Source: Gracilibacteraceae bacterium (lineage in GTDB: Bacteria; Bacillota; Desulfitobacteriia; Desulfitobacteriales; Syntrophobotulaceae). From it: a DNA stretch of 5,122 bases. Made by a program: the position numbers and the translations under genes. Each line of letters opens with the position of its first letter. Position 1 is the first letter of the stretch. Below are positions 1 through 5,122 of the stretch, piece by piece. Location of the stretch: the NCBI GenBank assembly GCA_031255985.1, contig JAIRRL010000145.1, positions 1 to 5,122 on the forward strand. Direction: 5' to 3'. Under the pieces are notes generated by a model. That model was not told the origin of the DNA, searched no databases, and saw only the letters and a list, made by a program, of their open reading frames with translations.

Positions 1-603
1 GATCTGATTGCCGCCGCCCGCGGGCCGGGTTCTTTCACGGGCATTCGCATTGGAATCGCCACGGCGCAGGGAATGGCGCAGGTTTTGGGTATCCCGGCCT
101 TGGGTCTTTGTTCGCTGGATATTATTTCCTGGGCGGGCTGGGGCCGTCCAGGCGACATTGTGGTCGTGCTGGATGCGCGCAAAAACGAATGGTATACGGC
201 CAGATACCGCTGGCTGGAGACGGGCGGCGGCGGGGCGGCGGCTTGGCGGCGCGAAACGCTGGAAGCGCCGCAGGCGGTGGCGGTGGGGGATTTGGCCGCC
301 CGGCTCGCGGCCCGGCCGGGCCCGGTGCTACTGGCCGGCGAGGGAGCGGAGCGGGCCGAACGGGAATTGGCGGCCGGGCCGGAACTGGCTGGCGTAACCG
401 TGTTAACGCTGCCGGGCGCGGCCGGCATAGCGCGGGGGGATTACGCGGCGCGGGAAGCCGCTCTGGTTTGGGAGAGCGCGGCGTCCGGGCCGCGGCCGGA
501 AGATTCCGGCGGCGCGGCCGCCTGGTGGCGGATCGAGCCATATTATATCAGGCTGCCGGAGGCCGAGGTTCGCCGCCGCGCGGCCGCGACGGGGCGGACG
601 TGA
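1..603 (+). CDS. tsaB: TsaB, tRNA t6A37 biosynthesis protein (5'-truncated by window edge)
   Basis: TsaB is the inactive Kae1-like paralogue that dimerises with TsaD and, with TsaE, transfers threonylcarbamoyl from TC-AMP to A37 of ANN-decoding tRNAs in the cytoplasm. The frame is open from base 1 and gives 200 residues. The family hallmark GPGSFTGIRIGIATAQGMAQ lies at visible residues 8-27, and the C-terminus carries the usual end motif (EPYYIRLPEAEVRRR, about residues 179-193). In known TsaB proteins the GPGSFTG motif lies about 60-70 residues from the start, so roughly 60 residues are missing upstream. The full protein would be near 260 aa, somewhat longer than the usual 230 or so. The middle (residues 60-165) is rich in Ala, Gly and Arg and poorly conserved, as is common for this half of TsaB. 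The internal ATG at 73 is not the real start because the motif begins before it. The TGA stop overlaps the rimI start. The identity is firm. Confidence 0.93.
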   Translation, partial: DLIAAARGPGSFTGIRIGIATAQGMAQVLGIPALGLCSLDIISWAGWGRPGDIVVVLDARKNEWYTARYRWLETGGGGAAAWRRETLEAPQAVAVGDLAARLAARPGPVLLAGEGAERAERELAAGPELAGVTVLTLPGAAGIARGDYAAREAALVWESAASGPRPEDSGGAAAWWRIEPYYIRLPEAEVRRRAAATGRT

Positions 604-1079
604 ACGGCGTCCGGGTACGCCCGCTCGAAGAACGGGATGTTCCGGCGGTGGCGGCGCTGGAAACGGCGACCTTCGCCCGGCCCTGGTCGGCAGACTCGCT
701 GCGGACGGAAATTACGCAGAACAAACTGGCCCGTTATTTTTGCCTGGAAGTGGATGGGCAAGTGAGCGGCTATGTCGGGGTGTGGCTGATCTTTGACGAG
801 GCGCATGTGACGAATATCGTCGTCCGGGATGATTACCGCCGGCGGGGTCTGGGGGAATTCTTGCTCCGCTCCGCGATCACGGAACTGATCCGCGCCGGCG
901 TCAAGAAAATGACTTTGGAAGTACGCCCTTCCAACCTGGCGGCGCGCGCCTTATACCAAAAATTGGGATTTGTGGCGGAAGGGGTAAGACCGCGCTATTA
1001 TGACGACAATCGGGAAGACGCTATTATTATGTGGGCGGAATTAACCGCCCCGGAAAGGAAAACGCGGCGTGGCGGATGA
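600..1079 (+). CDS. rimI: RimI, N-alpha-acetyltransferase of the ribosomal protein S18 type (GNAT)
   Basis: This 159-aa GNAT protein is the RimI type, which acetylates the N-terminal residue of ribosomal protein S18 (and possibly other proteins) from acetyl-CoA. Visible elements are the N-terminal VRVRPLEERDVPAVAALE strand and helix, the acetyl-CoA pyrophosphate loop YRRRGLGEFLL (residues 79-89), LEVRPSNLAARALYQKLGF (106-124) and the RimI ending RYYDDNREDAIIMW (132-145). E107 and Y119 align with the catalytic Glu103 and Tyr115 of E. coli RimI. The start is a GTG whose last two bases belong to the tsaB stop (GTGA overlap). The frame stays open far upstream, but that stretch is only the shadow of tsaB. 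There is no strong Shine-Dalgarno sequence, so translation is probably coupled to tsaB. Length matches the family (about 150 aa). The real substrate cannot be read from sequence, because rimI genes in this cluster are annotated by similarity. Confidence 0.93.
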   Translation: MNGVRVRPLEERDVPAVAALETATFARPWSADSLRTEITQNKLARYFCLEVDGQVSGYVGVWLIFDEAHVTNIVVRDDYRRRGLGEFLLRSAITELIRAGVKKMTLEVRPSNLAARALYQKLGFVAEGVRPRYYDDNREDAIIMWAELTAPERKTRRGG

Positions 1080-2112
1080 TATTCTGATTTTGGGGATTGA
1101 AACCAGTTGTGATGAAACGGCGGCGGCGGTTCTCCTTAACGGCCGGCGCCTTTTAAGTCAGGTTATTTCCTCACAAACGGAGACTCACGCCGTTTTCGGC
1201 GGCGTAGTGCCGGAAATAGCGTCCCGTGAGCATTGCCTGCGTTTAGGCCCGACAGTGCAAACGGCGCTGGCGGAGGCCGGCGCCGGCTTCGCTGATTTGA
1301 GCGCTCTGGCCGTGACTTACGGCCCCGGTCTGGTTGGCTCGCTGCTGGTTGGGGTGTCCGGGGCGAAAGCGATGGCTTTTGCCGCCGGCAAACCGCTTAT
1401 CGCTGTCAACCATCTGGAAGCGCATCTGTACGCCAATTTCCTGGAACAGCCGGATCTGGAATTTCCGCTGCTGGCGCTGCTTGTTTCCGGCGGCCATACT
1501 CATCTCGTCCTGATGCCCGGTCATCTGCGCTACCGGGTGCTGGGCCGCACGCGGGACGACGCGGCGGGGGAGGCTTTTGACAAAGTGGCCAGAGCGCTCG
1601 GCCTGGGCTATCCGGGCGGACCGCTGTTGGAGCAGGCGGCCAAAGTGGGAGATCCGGCGGCTTTCGCTTTTCCCCGCGCCAGCCTGGAACCGGGCAGTTG
1701 GGATTTCAGTTTCAGCGGTCTGAAGTCCGCCGTACTCAATGTGCTGAACCGGGCGCGCCTGAAAGGAGAAACACTGCGAACGGCCGACGTGGCCGCTTCT
1801 TTTCAGCAGGCGGTGGTGGATATTTTGGCGCAAAAAACCGTTGCCGCCCTGGAGACGACCGGGGCGCGGACTTTAGCCCTGGGCGGCGGCGTGGCCGCCA
1901 ATCAGGCCCTGCGTCACCGGCTGCGGGCGGAAACGGCGGCCCTGGGGGCGGATTTTGTCTGTCCGCGCCCGCTTTATTGCACGGATAACGGCGCTATGGT
2001 CGCCATGTGCGGCCATCAGCGCTATTTAGCGGCTTCATTCGCCGATTGGCGCTTGAACGCGATTCCCGGACTTTCGTTACAGGATTTTTACAAAGAAAGT
2101 GGAAAAATGTAA
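1069..2112 (+). CDS. tsaD: TsaD, tRNA N6-adenosine threonylcarbamoyltransferase (Kae1/Gcp family)
   Basis: TsaD is the catalytic subunit that moves the threonylcarbamoyl group from TC-AMP onto N6 of A37 in ANN-reading tRNAs; it works with TsaB and TsaE. The 347 residues match the usual bacterial length of about 340. ASKHA-fold motifs appear in order: GIETSCDETAAAV (9-21), the metal-binding HLEAH (H115 and H119), SGGHTH (140-145), the nucleotide-site region GEAFDKVARALGLGYPGGP (167-185), FSFSGLKSAV (213-222), GGGVAANQ (272-279) and CTDNGAM (304-310), whose D306 is the third metal ligand. No key residue is missing. The GTG start lies 11 bases inside the end of rimI and is preceded by AAGGA at 1055-1059, nine bases upstream. 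The ATG at 1076 is in another frame. The product is cytoplasmic. The gene ends the overlapping tsaB-rimI-tsaD cluster. No convincing terminator follows, so read-through into the next genes is possible. Confidence 0.97.
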   Translation: MADDILILGIETSCDETAAAVLLNGRRLLSQVISSQTETHAVFGGVVPEIASREHCLRLGPTVQTALAEAGAGFADLSALAVTYGPGLVGSLLVGVSGAKAMAFAAGKPLIAVNHLEAHLYANFLEQPDLEFPLLALLVSGGHTHLVLMPGHLRYRVLGRTRDDAAGEAFDKVARALGLGYPGGPLLEQAAKVGDPAAFAFPRASLEPGSWDFSFSGLKSAVLNVLNRARLKGETLRTADVAASFQQAVVDILAQKTVAALETTGARTLALGGGVAANQALRHRLRAETAALGADFVCPRPLYCTDNGAMVAMCGHQRYLAASFADWRLNAIPGLSLQDFYKESGKM

Positions 2113-2130
2113 ATGGACTTTACAGATGAC

Positions 2131-2163
2131 TTATCAACATGTTTTTGTGGATAATGTGGATAA
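2131..2163. promoter_or_regulatory. Cluster of three DnaA boxes in the gap after tsaD
   Basis: Two perfect copies of TGTGGATAA (2146-2154 and 2155-2163) stand head to tail with no spacer. Each is the reverse complement of the consensus DnaA box TTATCCACA. Six bases upstream, TTATCAACA (2131-2139) is a one-mismatch box in the opposite orientation. DnaA is the replication initiator and also acts as a transcription factor, and box clusters away from oriC can repress or activate genes or titrate DnaA. The gap is AT-rich compared with its GC-rich flanks. No dnaA, dnaN, gidA or other origin marker gene is in the window, so this is not called an origin. The sequence matches are certain; the function is inferred. 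Confidence 0.6.
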
Positions 2164-2169
2164 TGGGCA

Positions 2170-2200
2170 TTGGTACAGGGGATTCATCCTGTGGTATCAT
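2170..2200 (+). promoter_or_regulatory. Candidate extended -10 promoter for the folate ligase/TSCPD unit
   Basis: TGGTATCAT at 2192-2200 fits an extended -10 element (TGN followed by TATCAT, 5 of 6 to TATAAT). The best -35 is TTGGTA at 2170-2175, a 4 of 6 match with a long 19-base spacer, which an extended -10 could tolerate. It lies just after the DnaA boxes, so bound DnaA would sit at the upstream edge of a polymerase here. Alternatives are GATAAT at 2150-2155 inside the boxes (with ATGACT at 2126-2131) and TACAAT at 2273-2278, which has no good -35. None is strong, and the choice is tentative. Confidence 0.3.
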
Positions 2201-2275
2201 TGGGAGAAAAGTCGTCAGCGTGATTTTGCCAATAAGGGTTAAAAGTAATTCCGTAAAGACGCAATTAAAAATTAC

Positions 2276-2291
2276 AATGTTGTGAAACATT
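2276..2291. repeat. Short perfect palindrome, possible operator
   Basis: AATGTT, a 4-base centre GTGA, then AACATT form a perfect 6-bp inverted repeat of 16 bases. It lies 39-67 bases upstream of the likely start codons of the folate ligase and overlaps a TACAAT (2273-2278) that could serve as a -10 box. This geometry suits a dimeric repressor site, but it also occurs by chance in AT-rich DNA. No regulator family is recognised. Confidence 0.25.
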
Positions 2292-2342
2292 ACCGGGTGA
2301 GCCAAAAAAGTAAGGCGTTATCTGAAGGAAATGAGGAGATTA

Positions 2343-2915
2343 TTGTCTAAAACAGCTTTAAGAAAATTGATGTCTGAACGAAGAAACAAGTGGCCGGCGG
2401 CGGAACGGGCGGAAAAAAGCCGTGTGATAACGGCGGGCGTCCTGGGAAGTTCATTTTTTGCCGGCTGCAAAACTGTTTTTTTATATATGAGCATCGGTTC
2501 GGAAGTCGAGACGGGTGAATTAGCAGAGGCTATTCTAGCCTCCGGTCGCGAACTTCTCATTCCCTGGCTGGCAGGGAATGAAATGCGCGCCTGCCGCATT
2601 TTTTCCCTGACGCAAGATCTGACGCCGGGGAGACGGGGCATTTTGGAGCCGACGCCTCAATATCGCCGCTCCGCTTCCCCCGTCTCCATTGATCTCGTGC
2701 TCGCGCCGGGCCTGGCTTTTGACCGCGCCGGCCGGCGGCTTGGATACGGCGGCGGCTGTTATGACCGTTTTCTACCCCTCTGCCGCCCGGATTGCGTGAG
2801 CTGCGGGCTGGCATATTCGTTCCAAATTTTGCCAGAAATTGATTTTGAGCCGCATGACTGGAAATTAACTTGCCTTGCAAGCGAAAATGGTATATGCTAT
2901 GCTGATAGCGATTAG
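2343..2915 (+). CDS. 5-formyltetrahydrofolate cyclo-ligase (MTHFS family)
   Basis: The enzyme converts 5-formyl-THF to 5,10-methenyl-THF with ATP in the cytoplasm, returning stored folate to the one-carbon pool. It belongs to the B. subtilis YqgN and E. coli YgfA family. The family signature PGLAFDRAGRRLGYGGGCYDRFL is at residues 122-144, counted from the TTG start. Also visible are the N-terminal basic stretch SKTALRKLMSERR (2-14), YMSIGSEVETGEL (48-60) in the substrate region, and GILEP (99-103). The length of 190 aa is normal. The TTG at 2343 is chosen because AGGAG (2334-2338) lies four bases before it and the protein then begins MSKTALRK, as relatives do. The other option is the in-frame ATG at 2331 (194 aa), but its only Shine-Dalgarno candidate, AAGGA at 2325-2329, is one base away. 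One oddity is a Cys in the motif GGGCYD, where many relatives have Tyr or Phe. It is the first gene after the DnaA-box gap and is probably cotranscribed with the TSCPD gene. Confidence 0.93.
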   Translation: MSKTALRKLMSERRNKWPAAERAEKSRVITAGVLGSSFFAGCKTVFLYMSIGSEVETGELAEAILASGRELLIPWLAGNEMRACRIFSLTQDLTPGRRGILEPTPQYRRSASPVSIDLVLAPGLAFDRAGRRLGYGGGCYDRFLPLCRPDCVSCGLAYSFQILPEIDFEPHDWKLTCLASENGICYADSD

Positions 2916-2931
2916 GACAATCTGAAGCAGC

Positions 2932-2962
2932 GCCGCCCAGGCGGGTTTTGGCCCGTGGCGGC
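2932..2962 (+). other. GC-rich hairpin between the folate ligase and TSCPD genes
   Basis: GCCGCC (2932-2937) pairs with GGCGGC (2957-2962). Inside it CGGG (2942-2945) pairs with CCCG (2952-2955) around a TTTTGG loop, with an uneven internal loop between the two helices. No T-run follows; the next bases are purine-rich and lead into the Shine-Dalgarno of the TSCPD gene. It is therefore unlikely to be a terminator on the + strand. It may be an mRNA processing or stability element, or only a product of GC-rich sequence. Confidence 0.3.
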
Positions 2963-2997
2963 CGCGAGGAAAAACGGAAAAGGGAGGTTTGTCGCTG

Positions 2998-3261
2998 ATG
3001 CGTTATAGTTATAAAACGCGCGGTACTTGCTCGAAGGAAATTTCTTTTGATTTGGACGGGCAGGTCGTGCGCGACGTGCGCTTTACGGGTGGTTGCGACG
3101 GCAATCTGCAAGCCCTGACGGTGCTGACGGAAGGCATGACGGTGGAGCAAATAGAAGCGAAACTCAGAGGAATTGATTGTGACGGGCGGGGGACTTCCTG
3201 CCCGGATCAACTGGCGAGAGCTTTGCGCGCCGCTTTGGCTGAAGAACGGCGGCCGGAATAA
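2998..3261 (+). CDS. Stand-alone TSCPD domain protein (TIGR03905 type), function unknown
   Basis: This 87-aa protein is almost entirely one TSCPD domain, which is named after its conserved Thr-Ser-Cys-Pro-Asp and is also found at the C-terminus of B12-dependent ribonucleotide reductases. Visible motifs are the N-terminal YKTRGTCSKEISFDLDG (5-21), VRFTGGCDGNL (27-37) and GIDCDGRGTSCPDQLARAL (58-76). Four cysteines, C11, C33, C61 and C68, sit at the family positions and could bind a metal or form disulfides; that is inference. Small free-standing copies like this are common in anaerobic Bacillota, but their role is not established. The ATG at 2998 is preferred, with GGGAGG at 2982-2987 ten bases upstream. 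The in-frame TTG at 2989 is only one base from that site. No signal peptide or membrane segment is seen. It lies 82 bases after the folate ligase and ends inside the loop of a terminator hairpin. Confidence 0.88.
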   Translation: MRYSYKTRGTCSKEISFDLDGQVVRDVRFTGGCDGNLQALTVLTEGMTVEQIEAKLRGIDCDGRGTSCPDQLARALRAALAEERRPE

Positions 3262-3279
3262 TCCGGCCGCCGTTTCTTC
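3241..3279 (+). terminator. Strong hairpin terminator overlapping the TSCPD gene end
   Basis: The left arm (3241-3257) and right arm (3262-3279) pair over 17 bp with a single bulged T and a 4-base ATAA loop; the central 13 bp (3245-3257 with 3262-3274) pair perfectly and are very GC-rich. The 3' arm ends in TTTCTTC and is followed by GCTTTG, so the U-tract is interrupted, and a run of seven T lies further on at 3295-3301. The left arm encodes the last residues EERRPE and the TAA stop is in the loop. It probably ends the folate ligase/TSCPD transcript and separates it from the sigma factor operon. Confidence 0.72.
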
Positions 3280-3336
3280 GCTTTGACGGGATAATTTTTT
3301 TCAGCGCGGCGTCAGATTTCGGGCTGGCGAAGCGAC

Positions 3337-3344
3337 TATACAAT
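3337..3344 (+). promoter_or_regulatory. Candidate -10 element for the sigma factor operon
   Basis: TATACAAT offers TACAAT (3339-3344) or TATACA (3337-3342), both near-matches to a housekeeping -10 box, about 30 bases before the sigma factor start. No good -35 is seen 16-18 bases upstream. TTGACG at 3283-3288 is too far away. I see no clear ECF-type -35 (AAC motif), so self-regulation cannot be read from the sequence. This 112-base gap (3262-3373) otherwise holds only the terminator arm, a T-run and the Shine-Dalgarno AAGGAGG (3358-3364). Confidence 0.35.
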
Positions 3345-3373
3345 ACAGAGGCGAAGGAAGGAGGCTGCTCCGA

Positions 3374-3874
3374 ATGGACAGTGATTTATTCAGTCGGGTA
3401 TATGATTCGTTGTTTCCGGCTGTTTACCGTTACGTCTGCCTGCGGATTCCGGCCGCGGAAACAGAGGATGTGACAGCGGAGATCATGGCGCGGATATGGA
3501 AGGCGAGCGGCGGTTTCGCCGGCAAAAGTTCTCTGAAAACCTGGGCGCTGAAAATAGCGGCCCGCCGTGTGGCGGAATACTATCGCCGCCGCAAACAGAC
3601 AGCGATTGCGCCTTTGGGGGAGAGACCGATATTGCCGCCGGGCGGCCTAAATCCGGCGGAAACCGTGCCTGAGTCGCTTGCTATCCGGAACGTATTCACG
3701 CAATTGCCGGAAAATCAGGTGGCTGTGATTGAACTCCGCCTGATTGAAGGGTTGAGCGCGCGGGAAACGGCCGAGGTGATGGCCGTGACCCCTCAAGCGG
3801 TGGACAGCCTGTTGTACAGAGCCAAACAGAGTTTTCGCCGGGCCTGGGAACAGGAAACAGCGTCGGTTTTGTGA
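3374..3874 (+). CDS. ECF-type RNA polymerase sigma factor (sigma-70 family)
   Basis: This 166-aa protein has only the two domains of an ECF (group 4) sigma factor, which steers RNA polymerase to a limited set of promoters. Region 2 spans about residues 9-74; it includes the RIPAAETEDVTAEIMARIWK helix (24-43) and the DNA-melting and -10 recognition stretch LKTWALKIAARRVAEYYRRRK (54-74). A Pro/Gly-rich linker (79-98) follows. Region 4 (101-158) contains LPENQVAVIELRLIEGLSARETAEVMAVTPQAV with a helix-turn-helix at about 128-150 for -35 binding. Region 3 and region 1.1 are absent, as expected. The ATG start has an excellent AAGGAGG nine bases upstream. The gene precedes a membrane protein by 14 bases, the usual layout of a sigma factor and its anti-sigma factor. 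The trigger and target promoters are unknown. Assignment to a numbered ECF group would need a profile search. Confidence 0.93.
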   Translation: MDSDLFSRVYDSLFPAVYRYVCLRIPAAETEDVTAEIMARIWKASGGFAGKSSLKTWALKIAARRVAEYYRRRKQTAIAPLGERPILPPGGLNPAETVPESLAIRNVFTQLPENQVAVIELRLIEGLSARETAEVMAVTPQAVDSLLYRAKQSFRRAWEQETASVL

Positions 3875-3888
3875 AAGGAGACTTTGAC

Positions 3889-5122
3889 ATGGATGATAAA
3901 GAATTGAACCTGTGGCGGGAAGACGGGGACGGCGAGCGGGCCGCGCGTTTTTTCGCCGATGTGGAAGCGGACGAGACGACTAAAAAGCGGATTCGCGCCA
4001 AAACGCTGGACTTGACTGTGAATCCGGCGCCCGCCCGCCCGTTTTGGAAAAAAATGCCAAAAGCGCGTTATATTATAGCGGCAGTCGCCCTCGTTCTCAT
4101 TTGCGCCGCGCTGGTCAATTTTACCCGCGACGCTGTCACAAAATACAGCCTGACTACGAGCGGTCAGGTGTTAGGCGGCGGCGCTGTCGCCGACAACTAC
4201 AACTACGCGGCCAGAGAGAATTCCCAAGACGGAGCTGCATTTTTTGGCGACTATGAAGAAGCGATGCCCATGGAGGCGCCGATGGCGGAAGCGTCCGCCC
4301 GTTCAGCGCCGGTTTATGGAGGAAGCGGGCAAAACGGGGAAGCCGCCCCAAATGCGACGGGGGAGGATAAGATTATATACACCCTGAACGCGCAGCTTCG
4401 CGTCAACAGCGTCGAGGAAGCAATGCGCGGTCTGGAAGCGCAGGCGCGGAAATTGGGCGGGTATGTATCCGCTTCCCGCCAGAACAATCAGGATTACTGG
4501 CAGTATGGTTCGCTGAATTTGCGTGTGCCGGCCGAGTCTTTTGCAGAATTTACCGATTCTCTCTCCGACTGGGGCACGGTCATGGACAAGTATATTTATT
4601 CCAACGATGTAACTGAAGAATACATGGATACGGACAGCCGGCTGAAATCCTGGCAAGCTCAGGAGGAGCGTTATCTGGAGTTTTTTGCCGCTGCCGAAAC
4701 CGTGGAAGAAATGATTATGATTGAAAGCGCGCTCAGCGAAGTGCGCCGGGAAAAAGAGGCGCTGGCCGGCCAGCTCAAATACTGGGACAGCAAAGTTTCT
4801 TATTCGGAAGTGAATCTGGAACTGTCGCAGCAGCGGACAGACGTCGCCGTAACTGACCCTTGGCAGCCGGTGTCTTTCTCCCGCACCTTGGAAGCCGCGA
4901 AAAACGCGGTGATCAAAACTGTCAGCACAGCTTGGAACGGGTTCAACAAATTGGTAGTTATTCTGGGCTACGCTTTGCCCGTTCTCATAATACTCCTTAT
5001 CCTGGGGCTGATCTTGCGCGTGGTGCTGCGAAAGCGGAAAGCCAGGCGGCAGAACGCGCTGACAGCGGCGGTCGGCCCGGCGGCGCCAACGGAAACAAGC
5101 CCTGAAGATATTGACAAGACCA
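3889..5122 (+). CDS. DUF4349 two-pass membrane protein, likely anti-sigma/sensor partner (3' end cut off)
   Basis: The frame is open from the ATG to the right edge: 411 residues, no stop reached. AAAGGAG at 3874-3880 lies eight bases upstream and overlaps the sigma factor stop codon. Residues 1-60 are charged and probably cytoplasmic, with ETTKKRIRAKTLDL (29-42) resembling the short helix of some Bacillota anti-sigma factors. A membrane helix follows at 61-77. A low-complexity Met/Ala/Pro/Gly/Asn segment covers about 92-160. The DUF4349 domain runs from about 161 to 380: KIIYTLNAQLRVNSVEEAM, then GGYVSASRQN and GSLNLRVPAESFAEF. A probable coiled coil lies at 247-300, and a second membrane helix at 354-380 is followed by a basic tail RKRKARRQ. 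The middle would thus be outside the membrane with both ends inside. DUF4349 has no established function. The anti-sigma role is inferred from position and topology. No N-terminal zinc-binding anti-sigma (HxxxCxxC) motif is present. Confidence 0.85.
   Translation, partial: MDDKELNLWREDGDGERAARFFADVEADETTKKRIRAKTLDLTVNPAPARPFWKKMPKARYIIAAVALVLICAALVNFTRDAVTKYSLTTSGQVLGGGAVADNYNYAARENSQDGAAFFGDYEEAMPMEAPMAEASARSAPVYGGSGQNGEAAPNATGEDKIIYTLNAQLRVNSVEEAMRGLEAQARKLGGYVSASRQNNQDYWQYGSLNLRVPAESFAEFTDSLSDWGTVMDKYIYSNDVTEEYMDTDSRLKSWQAQEERYLEFFAAAETVEEMIMIESALSEVRREKEALAGQLKYWDSKVSYSEVNLELSQQRTDVAVTDPWQPVSFSRTLEAAKNAVIKTVSTAWNGFNKLVVILGYALPVLIILLILGLILRVVLRKRKARRQNALTAAVGPAAPTETSPEDIDKT

Noticed and set aside
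122..541. Minus-strand open frame rich in Pro and Arg
   Set aside because: It is the antisense shadow of GC-rich tsaB codons, with no recognisable motif and no ribosome binding site.
108..599. Long upstream extension of the rimI frame
   Set aside because: It is Gly/Arg/Ala-rich low-complexity sequence in a shifted frame over tsaB, whose own motifs are clear. RimI similarity begins only at the GTG at 600.
1243..1833. Long minus-strand open frame inside tsaD
   Set aside because: It lies fully antisense to a gene with all family motifs intact. Its translation is rich in Gln and Arg, as expected from a GC-rich shadow.
2113..2154. Tiny open frame ATG to TAA right after the tsaD stop (13 codons)
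   Set aside because: It has no ribosome binding site of its own, and its end coincides with a DnaA box. Chance is the simpler explanation.
2131..2163. Calling the DnaA-box cluster a replication origin
   Set aside because: No origin-linked gene, no clear unwinding element and only three boxes are seen, so a regulatory cluster is the safer description.
2175..2192. ACAGG/CCTGT hairpin as a terminator for tsaD
   Set aside because: The stem is only five base pairs with an 8-base loop and no T-run follows. It overlaps the candidate promoter instead.
2282..2300. Rex (redox repressor) site, TTGTGAA half
   Set aside because: The second half TTCACAA is missing at the required spacing.
2120..2305. 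61-codon minus-strand open frame in the gap after tsaD
   Set aside because: It crosses the DnaA boxes, its translation resembles AT-rich non-coding DNA, and it matches no family I know.
2557..3210. 217-codon minus-strand open frame
   Set aside because: It spans two real genes and the hairpin between them on the other strand, and no domain is visible in it.
4860..5105. 81-codon open frame in a shifted + frame
   Set aside because: It lies inside the DUF4349 gene, whose frame encodes a clear membrane helix and basic tail there.

Overview
The window reads as an ordinary chromosomal stretch of a GC-rich Bacillota bacterium. The signs are the tsaB-rimI-tsaD order, strong AGGAGG-type ribosome binding sites, frequent GTG/TTG starts, a free-standing TSCPD protein of the TIGR03905 type, and a sigma factor next to a DUF4349 membrane protein. 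A high-GC member of the Clostridia or Negativicutes would fit, but the class cannot be fixed from this sequence alone. All supported genes are on the + strand. There are no tRNA or rRNA genes, mobile elements or CRISPR arrays.

Positions 1-2112 hold a tightly overlapping cluster: tsaB (5' end cut off by the window edge), rimI and tsaD. TsaB and TsaD belong to the complex that makes the t6A37 modification of ANN-decoding tRNAs. RimI is an N-alpha-acetyltransferase of the ribosomal protein S18 type. The genes overlap by 4 and 11 bases, so translational coupling is likely.

Positions 2113-2342 are an AT-rich gap, unlike the GC-rich genes around it. It carries two perfect head-to-tail DnaA boxes and a third near-match in opposite orientation, a candidate extended -10 promoter, and a short perfect palindrome. 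This is the most interesting non-coding part of the window.

Positions 2343-3261 hold a 5-formyltetrahydrofolate cyclo-ligase (folate salvage), probably starting at a TTG, and a small TSCPD-domain protein of unknown function. The unit closes with a strong hairpin terminator that has the TSCPD stop codon in its loop.

Positions 3262-5122 start with a short promoter-bearing gap. An ECF-type sigma factor follows, and 14 bases later a two-pass membrane protein with a DUF4349 domain that runs off the right edge. By arrangement and topology the second protein is probably the anti-sigma factor or sensor partner of the first. This pair is the best candidate for a poorly described regulatory system here. 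Otherwise the window is mostly recognisable housekeeping genes, and I see no clearly new multi-gene system.
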